Assembly (NCBI RefSeq): GCF_002209555.1
Contig: NZ_NJIF01000003.1
Location: 124,001-188,000 of the forward strand
Source of the DNA: Achromobacter insolitus
Lineage (GTDB): Bacteria; Pseudomonadota; Gammaproteobacteria; Burkholderiales; Burkholderiaceae_B
Direction of reading: 5' to 3'
Length of the DNA: 64,000 bases
A program made the translations under genes and the position numbers. Positions 56,079-64,000 of the stretch are shown one piece after another (the first letter of the stretch is position 1; every line of letters begins with the position of its first letter). A model generated the notes under the pieces. That model searched no databases. It had not been told where the DNA came from and worked only from the letters and a program-made list of their open reading frames with translations.

Positions 56079-57455
56079 TTACTTCGACGCCAGCAGCATT
56101 CCTATTTTTTCCGCCTTTTCCAGATTCCAGATCGCAGCGATCAACCCGTGCAGTTCTTGTTCGGTAGCGGCGTCCGCGTAGCGGCCCAGACTTAGCGTTT
56201 TGTCCTCGATTTCCGCTCGGCTCAGGGTGTTGCCCGGATCGCCCTTGGGTTCATCCACGCGGCCATGCAGCTTGCGGCCGTCGCGGGTGTAGACGGTGAC
56301 CTTGCCGATCCAGCGTTGCGGGTAGGCGCCGTCGACCTCAGGGTCCAGCTCCATCTCGACCTTGCCGCGGAACGTGGCCACGCCCGGATCGTCCAGGCCC
56401 GCGTCGAACTCCGCCAGGCCCGCTCGGCCCTGGCGCGCGATAAGCGCCAAAACCGTTCCCATCGAGAACTTGGATTGGTGCACGGTCTGCGGATTGACGA
56501 CGGGGCCCAGCACGTCGATGGCGCCCTGGTGCACATGGGCCACCACCCGCTCGATATCCGCTTCGGTCAGATTGTTGTCACGCAACGCCTGCTGCAACGC
56601 GTCGGCGGCGGGATGGGTATGGCGGCAGGAGGCATGGAACTTGAACGAGGTTTCGGCCAGCGCCCAGCGTTCGCCCAGACGGTCGCAGAGGCGGCTGGGA
56701 TCCGCGTCGGTGGACATGCCCGCAGCCATGCCCTGCGGACCTTCCAGGATATGGCGCGCGCCCGTGAAACCTTCGCGGGCCAGATAGGCGGCGGTGATAC
56801 CGTCGGCGGCGGCCTTGGCGGTGTGCAACTGCTTGGAATCCGCCGCATCGCGCAGGAATTCCCAGAGGCCCGCGGCCTGCGTGCCGGCCGAGCCCAGCGC
56901 GTGCAGCATTTCCTCGGCGGACAGATTGAGCAAGCGGCCGGTGGTGACGGCGGCCGCCAACGTGCCCGCGGTGCCGGTCGTGTGGAAAATTTTGTAGTGC
57001 GAACGGCCTAGGAATTCGCCCACGCGGATGCCCACTTCATAGCCGGCTACGGAGGCGACCAACAGGTCCCGGCCGGAGCGGCCCAGTGCCTGGGCCACCG
57101 CCAATGCGGGAGGGAAAACCACCGCGGCGGGGTGGAATACGGAACCGTTGTGCACGTCGTCCTGCTCGACGACGTGAGCGGCCGCGGCGTTGACCATGGC
57201 GGCGAACAGCGGCGTGGTGCGGCGGCGGGTGATCAGGACTTCGCTCGGCCCGTCGGCCGGCCCCATCGCGGCGGCGTAGCGGTCGATGGCCTGCACGGCG
57301 CGAGCGGAGGCGCCGGCCAGGATGGAGGCCAGGCAGTCCAGCAGCAGGTCCTCGGCGCGGCGCAGTACCGGGGCCGGAATGTCTTCGTAACGCAGGTTTG
57401 CGGCGAAGGCCGCGAGGTCGGCGCTCAGGTGCGGGATGTCGTTGGCAGCGGTCAT
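56079..57455 (-). CDS. MmgE/PrpD family protein
   Basis: A 458-aa protein of the 2-methylcitrate dehydratase/aconitate decarboxylase fold family. Motifs include the early LLLDCLASILAGASA, HVVEQDDVHNGSVFHPAAVVFPPALA and FKFHASCRHTHPAADAL near residue 270. Members dehydrate or decarboxylate small tricarboxylic acids, but many have unknown substrates. It follows the acyl-CoA dehydrogenase gene by 16 bp, so the two form one operon and presumably one short pathway. True prpD is unlikely, as no prpB or prpC is nearby. Confidence 0.87.
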   Translation of the reverse strand: MTAANDIPHLSADLAAFAANLRYEDIPAPVLRRAEDLLLDCLASILAGASARAVQAIDRYAAAMGPADGPSEVLITRRRTTPLFAAMVNAAAAHVVEQDDVHNGSVFHPAAVVFPPALAVAQALGRSGRDLLVASVAGYEVGIRVGEFLGRSHYKIFHTTGTAGTLAAAVTTGRLLNLSAEEMLHALGSAGTQAAGLWEFLRDAADSKQLHTAKAAADGITAAYLAREGFTGARHILEGPQGMAAGMSTDADPSRLCDRLGERWALAETSFKFHASCRHTHPAADALQQALRDNNLTEADIERVVAHVHQGAIDVLGPVVNPQTVHQSKFSMGTVLALIARQGRAGLAEFDAGLDDPGVATFRGKVEMELDPEVDGAYPQRWIGKVTVYTRDGRKLHGRVDEPKGDPGNTLSRAEIEDKTLSLGRYADAATEQELHGLIAAIWNLEKAEKIGMLLASK

Positions 57456-57471
57456 TGGTGTCGGTACCGGA

Positions 57472-58632
57472 TCAGAAGGAGCGGGGCAGGCCCAGGATGT
57501 GCTCAGCCACGTAGGACAGGATCAGGTTGGTCGAGATGGGGGCAACCTGGTAGAGGCGGGTCTCGCGGAACTTGCGTTCGACATCGTATTCCGTGGCGAA
57601 GCCGAAGCCGCCATGGAACTGCAGGCAGGCGTTGGCGGCTTCCCAGGATGCGTCGGCTGCGAGCAGCTTGGCCATATTGGCCTGGGCGCCGCAGGGCTCG
57701 TGCGCGTCGAACAGGCGGCAGGCTTCATAGCGCATGAGGCTGGCGGCTTCGACGTTGATGTGGGCGCGGGCAATGGGGAACTGCACGCCCTGGTTTTGGC
57801 CAATAGGGCGGCCGAATACCATGCGTTCCTTAGCGTAGGCGGTGACCTTGTCCACGAACCAGTAGCCGTCGCCGATGCACTCGGCGGCGATGAGGGTGCG
57901 TTCGGCGTTCAGGCCGTCCAGGATGTACTTGAAACCTTTGCCTTCTTCGCCGATCAGGTTCTCTTCGGGGATTTCCAGGTTGTCGAAGAACAGCTCGTTG
58001 GTCTCGTGGTTGACCATGTTGGGGATCGGCCGGATCGACATGCCGTGCTTCACCGCGTGATGCAGGTCCACGAGGAAGATCGACATGCCTTCCGATTTGC
58101 GCGTGACCTGGTCCAACGGCGTGGTGCGCGCCAGGAGGATCATCAGGTCGGAATGCTGCACGCGAGAGATCCAGACCTTTTGGCCGTTGATGACGTAGCG
58201 GTCGCCGCGTTTGACGGCGGTGGTCTTGATCTTGGTGGTATCGGTGCCGGTGGTGGGTTCGGTCACGCCCATCGACTGCAGACGCAGTTCGCCGGCGGCG
58301 ATGCGGGGGAGGTATTCGCGTTTCTGGGCCTCGGAGCCGTGGCGCAGCAAGGTGCCCATGTTGTACATCTGGCCGTGGCAGGCGCCAGAGTTGCCGCCGC
58401 TGCGGTTGATTTCTTCCATGATGACCGAGGCTTCGGTAAGCCCCAGGCCGGAGCCGCCGTATTCCTGCGGGATCAGCGCGGCCAGCCAGCCCGCCTCGGT
58501 CAGGGCGCGGACGAAGGCTTCAGGGTAACCGCGTTCTTCGTCGACCTTGCGGAAATATTCGGAGGGGAACTGGGCGCAGAGGTCGCGCACGGCTTCGCGG
58601 ATGTCCTGGTAGGCGTGGGAGGCGTTGGGCAT
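57472..58632 (-). CDS. Acyl-CoA dehydrogenase family protein
   Basis: A 386-aa flavoprotein with the FAD/substrate segment VTEPTTGTD (~123-131), ISRVQHSD and the late QFHGGFGFATEYDVERKFRETRLY. The classical catalytic Glu, expected just after the LYQ of this last segment, is replaced (VAPIST). A Glu is present at 244 in LNAER, the position that supplies the base in isovaleryl-CoA dehydrogenase. A branched-chain acyl-CoA substrate is therefore plausible. First gene of the two-gene operon with the PrpD-like protein. Confidence 0.88.
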   Translation of the reverse strand: MPNASHAYQDIREAVRDLCAQFPSEYFRKVDEERGYPEAFVRALTEAGWLAALIPQEYGGSGLGLTEASVIMEEINRSGGNSGACHGQMYNMGTLLRHGSEAQKREYLPRIAAGELRLQSMGVTEPTTGTDTTKIKTTAVKRGDRYVINGQKVWISRVQHSDLMILLARTTPLDQVTRKSEGMSIFLVDLHHAVKHGMSIRPIPNMVNHETNELFFDNLEIPEENLIGEEGKGFKYILDGLNAERTLIAAECIGDGYWFVDKVTAYAKERMVFGRPIGQNQGVQFPIARAHINVEAASLMRYEACRLFDAHEPCGAQANMAKLLAADASWEAANACLQFHGGFGFATEYDVERKFRETRLYQVAPISTNLILSYVAEHILGLPRSF

Positions 58633-58839
58633 GATGCTGTTTTCTGTATGGGTAATGGATCGGTGCAGCGTTCAATGTGCCGCAAAGCAGCCGTCCCTGC
58701 CAATTCACAATTGCTTAATACGGGGTTCGGTTTCATGACGGGAGTTTGTCATCGGGACGTCGGGGTTGTGTCAAGAAATTGCCAAACTGCATGGCCATAA
58801 TCCGCCAGAACGCCGCCGCGGGCGGCAGGTTCTGTACGG

Positions 58840-60561
58840 ATGGATATGCGGAAAAACATCAAGGTCACCACGGCGTTGTCTGCCATTCTTGCGTTGTTTG
58901 TGGTGCTGTTCGCGGTGGCGGCGGCAGCGGGCATCGCTGTGCTGCGCGAGAACCGCGCGGATATCGAGGCCCTGGGCCGAGGCAGCATCGAGCGCGCCAG
59001 CGACCTGGCGGACCTGACAAGCCGGTTGTTCCAGGCGCGCGCCGCGCTCACGGACGCCAAGACGGCGATGGAGGGCGGCCTGGAAGAGGCGCGCAACCAG
59101 GCTTTGGAGCAGGCGGACACGCTCTTCAAGCAGGCGGCAGCCAGCCTGACGCGCCTGCGCGAAAATCCTGATACTAGCGCCCAAGGGGCGCCGCTTTTCG
59201 ACGGCGTGCTGGCAGCCTATGCCGCCTTCGCCGAGCAGACGCTGGCTCCCATGCACACGGCGATCAAGGGCTGGAATGGGATCGAGGTGAACCGTCTGGT
59301 GGACAAGGTGCTGCCGGCCAGCGGCGCTGCCTACGTGAAGGAGGCCGGCGCCTATCAGACCTATGCGCGAGACCAGGGTCAGGCCGCCGTCGCCAGCGCC
59401 AGTCTCACGCTGGAGCGGGTGATCGCGGTGGCGGCGGGTGTGCTGGCGTTGGTTCTGCTGCTGGCCGTGCTGATCCGGCTGGCTTTCCGCCGGAACATCC
59501 TGAGGCCCTTGAACGAGGCCGGTGCGCATTTCGACCGCATCGCCGACGGGGACCTGACGGGCGCGATTGCGATGCGCGGCGACAACGAGATCGGCGTCCT
59601 GTACAGCGCCATGCGGCGCATGCAGACGGGGTTGTCGGCGGCCGTGGCTTCGGTGCGCCGCGGCGTGGAAGAAATCCATACCGGCTCGGGCGAGATCGCG
59701 GCGGGTGGCGCGGACATGTCGGATCGCACGGCGCGCCAGGCGGGGTCACTGCAGGAAGCGTCGGCCAACATGATGCAGCTGGCGCACACCGTGCAGCTGA
59801 CCGCGGGTAACGCCGATTTGGCCAGCCGGCAGGCGCTTGGCGCCACCCGCCTGGCGCAACGTGGCGGCGAGGCGGTCGAGGAAGTCGTGCAGAGCATGCA
59901 GGGCATTGCCGAGAGCGCCCGTCGTATTGGCGAGATTGTCGGCGTGGTGGACAGCATCGCTTTCCAGACCAATATTCTCGCGCTCAACGCCGCCGTGGAA
60001 GCGGCGCGCGCGGGCGAGCAGGGCAAGGGATTTGCGGTGGTGGCGGGCGAGGTGCGGTCGCTGGCCCAGCGCAGCGCGCAGGCCGCCAAGGAAATCAAGG
60101 GCTTGATCGACGACTCGGCCGCGCGCGTGCAGGCGGGCGTGCGGCAGGTCGGCGTGGCGGGAGATACCATGCGCGACATGCTCCAATCGGTGGATCGCGT
60201 GACGCAGATCGTGGCCGAGATCTCCAGCGCCACCGCCGAACAAGCTGCCGGCATCGCCTCGGTGAATCAGGCCGTGGCGGACATTGAGCGCTCCACCCAG
60301 GAAAATGCCGCCATGGTGGAGCAGACCGCCGCCGCGGCTGCCGCCCTGGAAGCCCAGGCCCAGGGATTGCGCCGCGCGGTGTCGGTGTTCCAGATCGCCC
60401 AGCCGGCCAGCATTGTGGCCAGGCAGGACTCAGCTGTCGAGCTGCGGCAGGATGCCGCCGGTGTAGCGCTCGGCCACCAACGACAAGTTCCCGTGCTTGA
60501 CCTTGTGCTTGACATGAGCGGCGGCCGACGCGATGTCCTCAGGGCGGATGCGCTCGCATAA
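58840..60561 (+). CDS. Methyl-accepting chemotaxis protein
   Basis: A 573-aa chemoreceptor with a first membrane segment ~12-34, a periplasmic four-helix-type ligand domain ~35-190, a second membrane segment ~194-215, a HAMP domain (RRNILRPLNEAGAHFDRIADGDL) and a signalling domain with the conserved hairpin tip (SIAFQTNILALNAAVEAARAGEQGKGFAVVAGEVR). An alternative ATG lies two codons in. The coiled coil ends around VFQIAQPAS; the final ~44 residues are antisense to the convergent EAL/GGDEF gene. No CheR-binding pentapeptide is visible. Confidence 0.93.
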   Translation: MDMRKNIKVTTALSAILALFVVLFAVAAAAGIAVLRENRADIEALGRGSIERASDLADLTSRLFQARAALTDAKTAMEGGLEEARNQALEQADTLFKQAAASLTRLRENPDTSAQGAPLFDGVLAAYAAFAEQTLAPMHTAIKGWNGIEVNRLVDKVLPASGAAYVKEAGAYQTYARDQGQAAVASASLTLERVIAVAAGVLALVLLLAVLIRLAFRRNILRPLNEAGAHFDRIADGDLTGAIAMRGDNEIGVLYSAMRRMQTGLSAAVASVRRGVEEIHTGSGEIAAGGADMSDRTARQAGSLQEASANMMQLAHTVQLTAGNADLASRQALGATRLAQRGGEAVEEVVQSMQGIAESARRIGEIVGVVDSIAFQTNILALNAAVEAARAGEQGKGFAVVAGEVRSLAQRSAQAAKEIKGLIDDSAARVQAGVRQVGVAGDTMRDMLQSVDRVTQIVAEISSATAEQAAGIASVNQAVADIERSTQENAAMVEQTAAAAAALEAQAQGLRRAVSVFQIAQPASIVARQDSAVELRQDAAGVALGHQRQVPVLDLVLDMSGGRRDVLRADALA

Positions 60562-62283
60562 CGACGGCGTCACGGTGAGGGCGCCAACGCCCAGGGTCAC
60601 AAAGGGAAAGTAGCGGGGCACCCCGTAGCGGTCCTCCGCTTCGATCCCGCCGTTGCGGCGGCCTTCGTCGTCGTACAGGTCCATGGCGCGGTCGTTGAAT
60701 TCCGCGATGATGCGTCGCACGCGAGCGATCCAGTCAGGACTGCGCAGCAGCACCACGAAATCGTCGCCGCCCACATGGCCGACGAAGTCGCGCTGGGGAT
60801 CGCAGTGGCGCTTGATGACTTCGGCCGTGAGCATGATCATGTCGTCGCCGCGCCAATAGCCATAGACGTCGTTGAAGGGCTTGAAGTTGTTCAGGTCGCC
60901 ATAGCAGATGGTGAAGTCGTCCGCGTCCTCCAGCAGGGTGGCAATGTGCCGGCTGATGGGAATGTTGCCGGGCAGGGAGGTCAGCGGATTGGCGTAGCGC
61001 GCCGCTTCGATGCGCATTTCCGTCACCGAGCGCACCAGCGTTTCGCCGGTGGCCAGGCCATCGTAGCGGCCTTCGCGTGTAATGATCAGGCCGTCCATCA
61101 AATAGCGCTGGTCTTCGGAGATCAGCACATGGCTCAGCTGATCGATGGATACGTCCAGGTCCACCAGCACCGGTTCGGCGTTCATGAACGTGGAGCAGGC
61201 GTCCCGTCCGAAGAGTTCGCGTGTGTAGCGCTGCGCGTAATGTTCGGAGAAGTCGCGGCGGTTGATGATGCCCACAGGGCGATTGTCGTCATCCACCACC
61301 GCCACGGCGTGCATGTCTTTGTGCTCGATGAACAGCCGGTGCACGTCGTCATTGGTGTGCCCGGTCAGCTGAACGGCTGGGGCCTCGACGCGCAGGCTGG
61401 CGGCGGTGCCTCCCGCGCCGCGTTGGGCCGGGGCGGCAGGTGAGCGTTGCCTCAACGAGTCCCGCAAGGGGGGAGCGAGCTCGGTCAGCAGCGTCTCGTC
61501 GGGCCGGCCCAGCAACCAGCCTTGCGCGTACCGGATGTCCATTTCACGTACCACCGCCAAATCCTCGGCGGTTTCGATACCCTCGGCCACGATGGTCGTA
61601 CCCAGGTGCTGCGCCACTTTCAGGATGGCGCGCACCATGTTTTGTTTGCGTTCGTCATGGCCGATGCCGTCGAAGAAGTAGCGGTCGATCTTGACCAGGT
61701 CCGGCTGCATCTCGGCCCATAGCTGGAGATTGGAATTGCCCACGCCATAATCATCCAGCGCGACCCGCATGCCGTACGCGCGCAGGCAGGCGAATGCGCC
61801 CGCCAGCTCCGCCATATGCTCGGACAGGGGATCCTGTTCGGTCAGCTCGACAATGATGCTGGACGGCGCCAGTGAGCAATTCTTGAGCAGGCGCTGGGGC
61901 ATTTCCTCGCCCCACAGGGTCCAGTAGTGAAGCAGCGCGGAGCCGGACAGGTTCAGGAACAGCATGCCGGCGGCGTCGTGCTGATGAAAACCCTGGGCGC
62001 CGGCGCGAAAGCTCGCCAGCTCCAGTTGGGGATGCAGGCCTTGGCGGCGGGCCTCGGCAAACAGGGCGTCGGGAAAGTGCAAGGCCGTGTCGGCGGGCCC
62101 GCGGATCAGGCTTTCATGACCGTAGATGCGACTGTGGGAAAGATCGACCACCGGCTGGAACCGCGGGCGCAACAGCCGTTCGCGCAAGATGCCGGCAAGG
62201 CTCACGTGCGCTGACGCGCAGTCCAGGGGAGTTGAGGGCGCGCGGGCCGCTACCGGCCGGGGCAAAGCGTGAATGGGGTCCAT
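60430..62283 (-). CDS. EAL-CBS-GGDEF cyclic-di-GMP signalling protein
   Basis: A 617-aa cytoplasmic protein. An EAL domain (~30-275) shows degenerate ESLIRG at 57-62 in place of ExLxR, but retains LNLSGSAL, VELTEQ, ALDDYG and VAEGIET. A CBS-pair region (~310-425) follows, then a GGDEF domain (~430-600) with GGDDF at 505-509. CBS domains often bind adenine nucleotides, so enzyme output may respond to energy state. Which activity works cannot be decided from sequence. The gene overlaps the convergent chemoreceptor gene by 132 bp. Confidence 0.9.
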   Translation of the reverse strand: MDPIHALPRPVAARAPSTPLDCASAHVSLAGILRERLLRPRFQPVVDLSHSRIYGHESLIRGPADTALHFPDALFAEARRQGLHPQLELASFRAGAQGFHQHDAAGMLFLNLSGSALLHYWTLWGEEMPQRLLKNCSLAPSSIIVELTEQDPLSEHMAELAGAFACLRAYGMRVALDDYGVGNSNLQLWAEMQPDLVKIDRYFFDGIGHDERKQNMVRAILKVAQHLGTTIVAEGIETAEDLAVVREMDIRYAQGWLLGRPDETLLTELAPPLRDSLRQRSPAAPAQRGAGGTAASLRVEAPAVQLTGHTNDDVHRLFIEHKDMHAVAVVDDDNRPVGIINRRDFSEHYAQRYTRELFGRDACSTFMNAEPVLVDLDVSIDQLSHVLISEDQRYLMDGLIITREGRYDGLATGETLVRSVTEMRIEAARYANPLTSLPGNIPISRHIATLLEDADDFTICYGDLNNFKPFNDVYGYWRGDDMIMLTAEVIKRHCDPQRDFVGHVGGDDFVVLLRSPDWIARVRRIIAEFNDRAMDLYDDEGRRNGGIEAEDRYGVPRYFPFVTLGVGALTVTPSLCERIRPEDIASAAAHVKHKVKHGNLSLVAERYTGGILPQLDS

Positions 62284-62488
62284 CGCCGGTGCGTTCAGAT
62301 ACTATCAGTGACAAGTTTGATCATATTGACAACGGAATATGTCTGCGTTGTTTCGCCGACGGCTGGCGCGCCATCTTCAGGCAACGGCCGTCCGGCTGTC
62401 AACACAGATCCCGCCATATCCTTCCAACGCACCTGGGCATCGCGCATGCCGGGCGGCGCGCGACGCCGGCGCCCTATACAATTTGCCC

Positions 62489-63112
62489 ATGACTGCTCCC
62501 AAGATTCCCGATTCCCTGCGCCGCGTCGTGCTGGCCTCCAATAACGCCGGCAAGTTGCGCGAGTTCTCCGCCTTGTTCGCGCCCCTGGGCATAGAGCTGG
62601 TGCCCCAAGGCGAACTGGGGGTGCCCGAAGCCGAAGAACCTCACGTTACGTTCGTTGAGAACGCGCTGGCCAAGGCCCGCCATGCGAGCCGCCTGACCGG
62701 CTTGCCAGCCCTGGCGGACGACTCCGGCCTGTGCGTGGCGGCACTGGACGGCGCGCCGGGCGTGTATTCGGCGCGCTATGCCAAGATGCATGGCGGCGAA
62801 AAGTCCGACCAGGCCAATAATGATCTGCTGGTGCGCAAGCTGGCCGGTGTCGCGGACCGTAGCGCCTGGTATGTCGCCGTGCTTGCGTTGGTGCGTTCCG
62901 AGAATGACCCGCGGCCGCTCATCGGCGAAGGCCTGTGGCATGGCGAGATCATCGACCAGCCCGAAGGCGCCAACGGTTTTGGCTACGACCCGCATTTCTA
63001 CCTGCCCGACCAGGCCCTGACCGCCGCCGCCCTGGACCCGGAGGAAAAGAACCGGCTAAGCCACCGCGCCCGCGCGTTGCGCGAACTGTTGAGCAAGCTG
63101 AGCCAGGCTTGA
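62489..63112 (+). CDS. rdgB: RdgB/HAM1 non-canonical purine NTP pyrophosphatase
   Basis: A 207-aa enzyme with SNNAGKLREF near residue 15, the FVENALAKARHAS helix, LADDSGLCVAALDGAPGVYSARY and the late FGYDPHFYLP. It hydrolyses dITP, XTP and ITP to prevent mutagenic incorporation. The ATG at 62489 gives the family N-terminus; the open frame continues 50 codons upstream without support. hemW follows 37 bp downstream, a gene order common in proteobacteria. Confidence 0.95.
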   Translation: MTAPKIPDSLRRVVLASNNAGKLREFSALFAPLGIELVPQGELGVPEAEEPHVTFVENALAKARHASRLTGLPALADDSGLCVAALDGAPGVYSARYAKMHGGEKSDQANNDLLVRKLAGVADRSAWYVAVLALVRSENDPRPLIGEGLWHGEIIDQPEGANGFGYDPHFYLPDQALTAAALDPEEKNRLSHRARALRELLSKLSQA

Positions 63113-63149
63113 CGAGAGCGCCGCACGGCGCCTGGTCCAGGAATTACGC

Positions 63150-64000
63150 ATGTCCATCATCATTCCCATCCGCAACGACCTGGGCGCGCAGCCGTCGCGC
63201 CTGAAGGTTCCGGCCGGCGCCACGCTGACCAGCCTGCCGCCCCTTTCGGTCTACGTGCACGTACCGTGGTGCGTGCGCAAATGTCCTTATTGCGACTTCA
63301 ATTCGCACGCTGCGGCGGGCGAGATTCCGGAACGCGCCTATCTGGATGCCTTGCGCAGCGATCTCGAGCAGGCGCTGCCCTCCATCTGGGGGCGCCAGGT
63401 GGTGTCGGTGTTCATCGGCGGGGGCACTCCCAGCCTGCTGTCATCGGCGGGGCTGGACGAACTGCTCGCGATGCTGCGCGCCTGTCTGAACCTGTGGCCT
63501 GACGCCGAGATCACGATGGAGGCCAATCCCGGCACCGCCGAGGCCGGGCGTTTCCGCGACTATGCCGCCAGCGGCGTGACGCGGTTCTCGCTAGGCATCC
63601 AGAGTTTCGACGACGCACAGTTGAAAAAGCTGGGCCGCATCCACGACAGCGCGCAGGCGAGGGCGGCGATCGAGATGGCGCAGCGCGCGGTCCCGCGCGT
63701 CAACCTGGACATGATGTTTGCCCTGCCCGGACAGACGCTGGACGCCTGTGTGGCGGATCTTCGGCAAGCCGTGGCGTTTGGCACCGAGCATCTCTCGCTC
63801 TATCACCTCACGATGGAGCCCAATACCGTCTTCGCGAAGTTTCCGCCCGAAGACCTGCCCGACGACGACACCAGCGCAGCCATGCAGGACGCCGTTGAAG
63901 CCGAGCTGGCGGCGGCGGGCCTCGCGCGTTATGAAGTTTCCGCGTATGCCAAGCCCGGCGCCCGCTGCCGCCATAACCTGAATTACTGGGAGTTCGGCGA
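63150..64000 (+). CDS. hemW: Radical SAM haem chaperone HemW, 3'-truncated by the window
   Basis: Translation from the ATG at 63150 stays open to the end, with 283 residues visible and no stop, so the gene continues outside. The radical SAM cluster Cys41/Cys45/Cys48 is in PWCVRKCPYCDFNS, followed by FIGGGTPSLL, EANPGT, FSLGIQSFDD and LPGQT. HemW-type proteins resemble oxygen-independent coproporphyrinogen III oxidase (HemN) but insert haem; the lack of the extra N-terminal HemN region supports HemW. Confidence 0.92.
   Translation, partial: MSIIIPIRNDLGAQPSRLKVPAGATLTSLPPLSVYVHVPWCVRKCPYCDFNSHAAAGEIPERAYLDALRSDLEQALPSIWGRQVVSVFIGGGTPSLLSSAGLDELLAMLRACLNLWPDAEITMEANPGTAEAGRFRDYAASGVTRFSLGIQSFDDAQLKKLGRIHDSAQARAAIEMAQRAVPRVNLDMMFALPGQTLDACVADLRQAVAFGTEHLSLYHLTMEPNTVFAKFPPEDLPDDDTSAAMQDAVEAELAAAGLARYEVSAYAKPGARCRHNLNYWEFG

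Overview
The window is GC-rich and densely coded, and its gene content looks like a betaproteobacterium of the Alcaligenaceae (Achromobacter/Bordetella type). Support for this comes from many tripartite (TRAP) and ABC uptake systems, LysR regulators sitting beside them, an OmpC-like porin ending in Phe, FabV as an enoyl reductase, and the gmk-rpoZ-spoT and rdgB-hemW gene orders. The genus is inferred from protein style, not from a marker gene. I see no rRNA, tRNA, CRISPR, prophage or insertion sequence.

1-17 kb: mostly housekeeping. It starts inside a peroxiredoxin-glutaredoxin fusion, followed by a lipoamide-dehydrogenase-like flavoprotein, rlmJ, a glycerophosphodiesterase, an exported M20 peptidase, ppiD, and divergent tesA/ybbA. 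Next come a three-gene ABC importer with a divergent LysR regulator, serB, fabV and an EamA exporter.

17-32 kb: an accessory uptake and catabolism region. Two closely similar 301-aa LysR regulators each lie upstream of a near-identical promoter: an ATC-N9-GAT box overlapping a TTGGAC -35 element, with the -10 element at identical spacing. The first promoter leads to a TRAP transporter, a DUF2848 protein and an amidase. The second leads to a DUF1445 hydro-lyase/D-glutamate-cyclase-like protein and a five-gene Liv-type ABC importer. A porin gene closes the region. The dctP-dctQ gap of the first TRAP operon is built from two families of tandem repeats.

32-44 kb: a second TRAP transporter, nudC, a MarR-type regulator beside a 1207-aa 5-oxoprolinase (fused HyuA/HyuB), a C45 acyltransferase-like protein, and glnHPQ. 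C-N bond hydrolases and importers recur between 17 and 44 kb. This suggests scavenging of amides, lactams or amino-acid derivatives, possibly through 5-oxoproline and D-glutamate.

44-64 kb: spoT, rpoZ and gmk; a tsdBA-type thiosulfate dehydrogenase operon; an SDR; an NlpC/P60 hydrolase; amn; a LysP-like permease; yicC and rph; a PrpD-like/acyl-CoA dehydrogenase pair; a chemoreceptor whose 3' end overlaps an EAL-CBS-GGDEF gene by 132 bp; rdgB; and the start of hemW. Most convergent gene pairs are separated by strong hairpins that fit bidirectional terminators.

Start codons were set by Shine-Dalgarno sequence, family N-termini and signal peptides, so several are shorter than the longest open frame. 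Family calls come from recognised motifs; no database search was possible.
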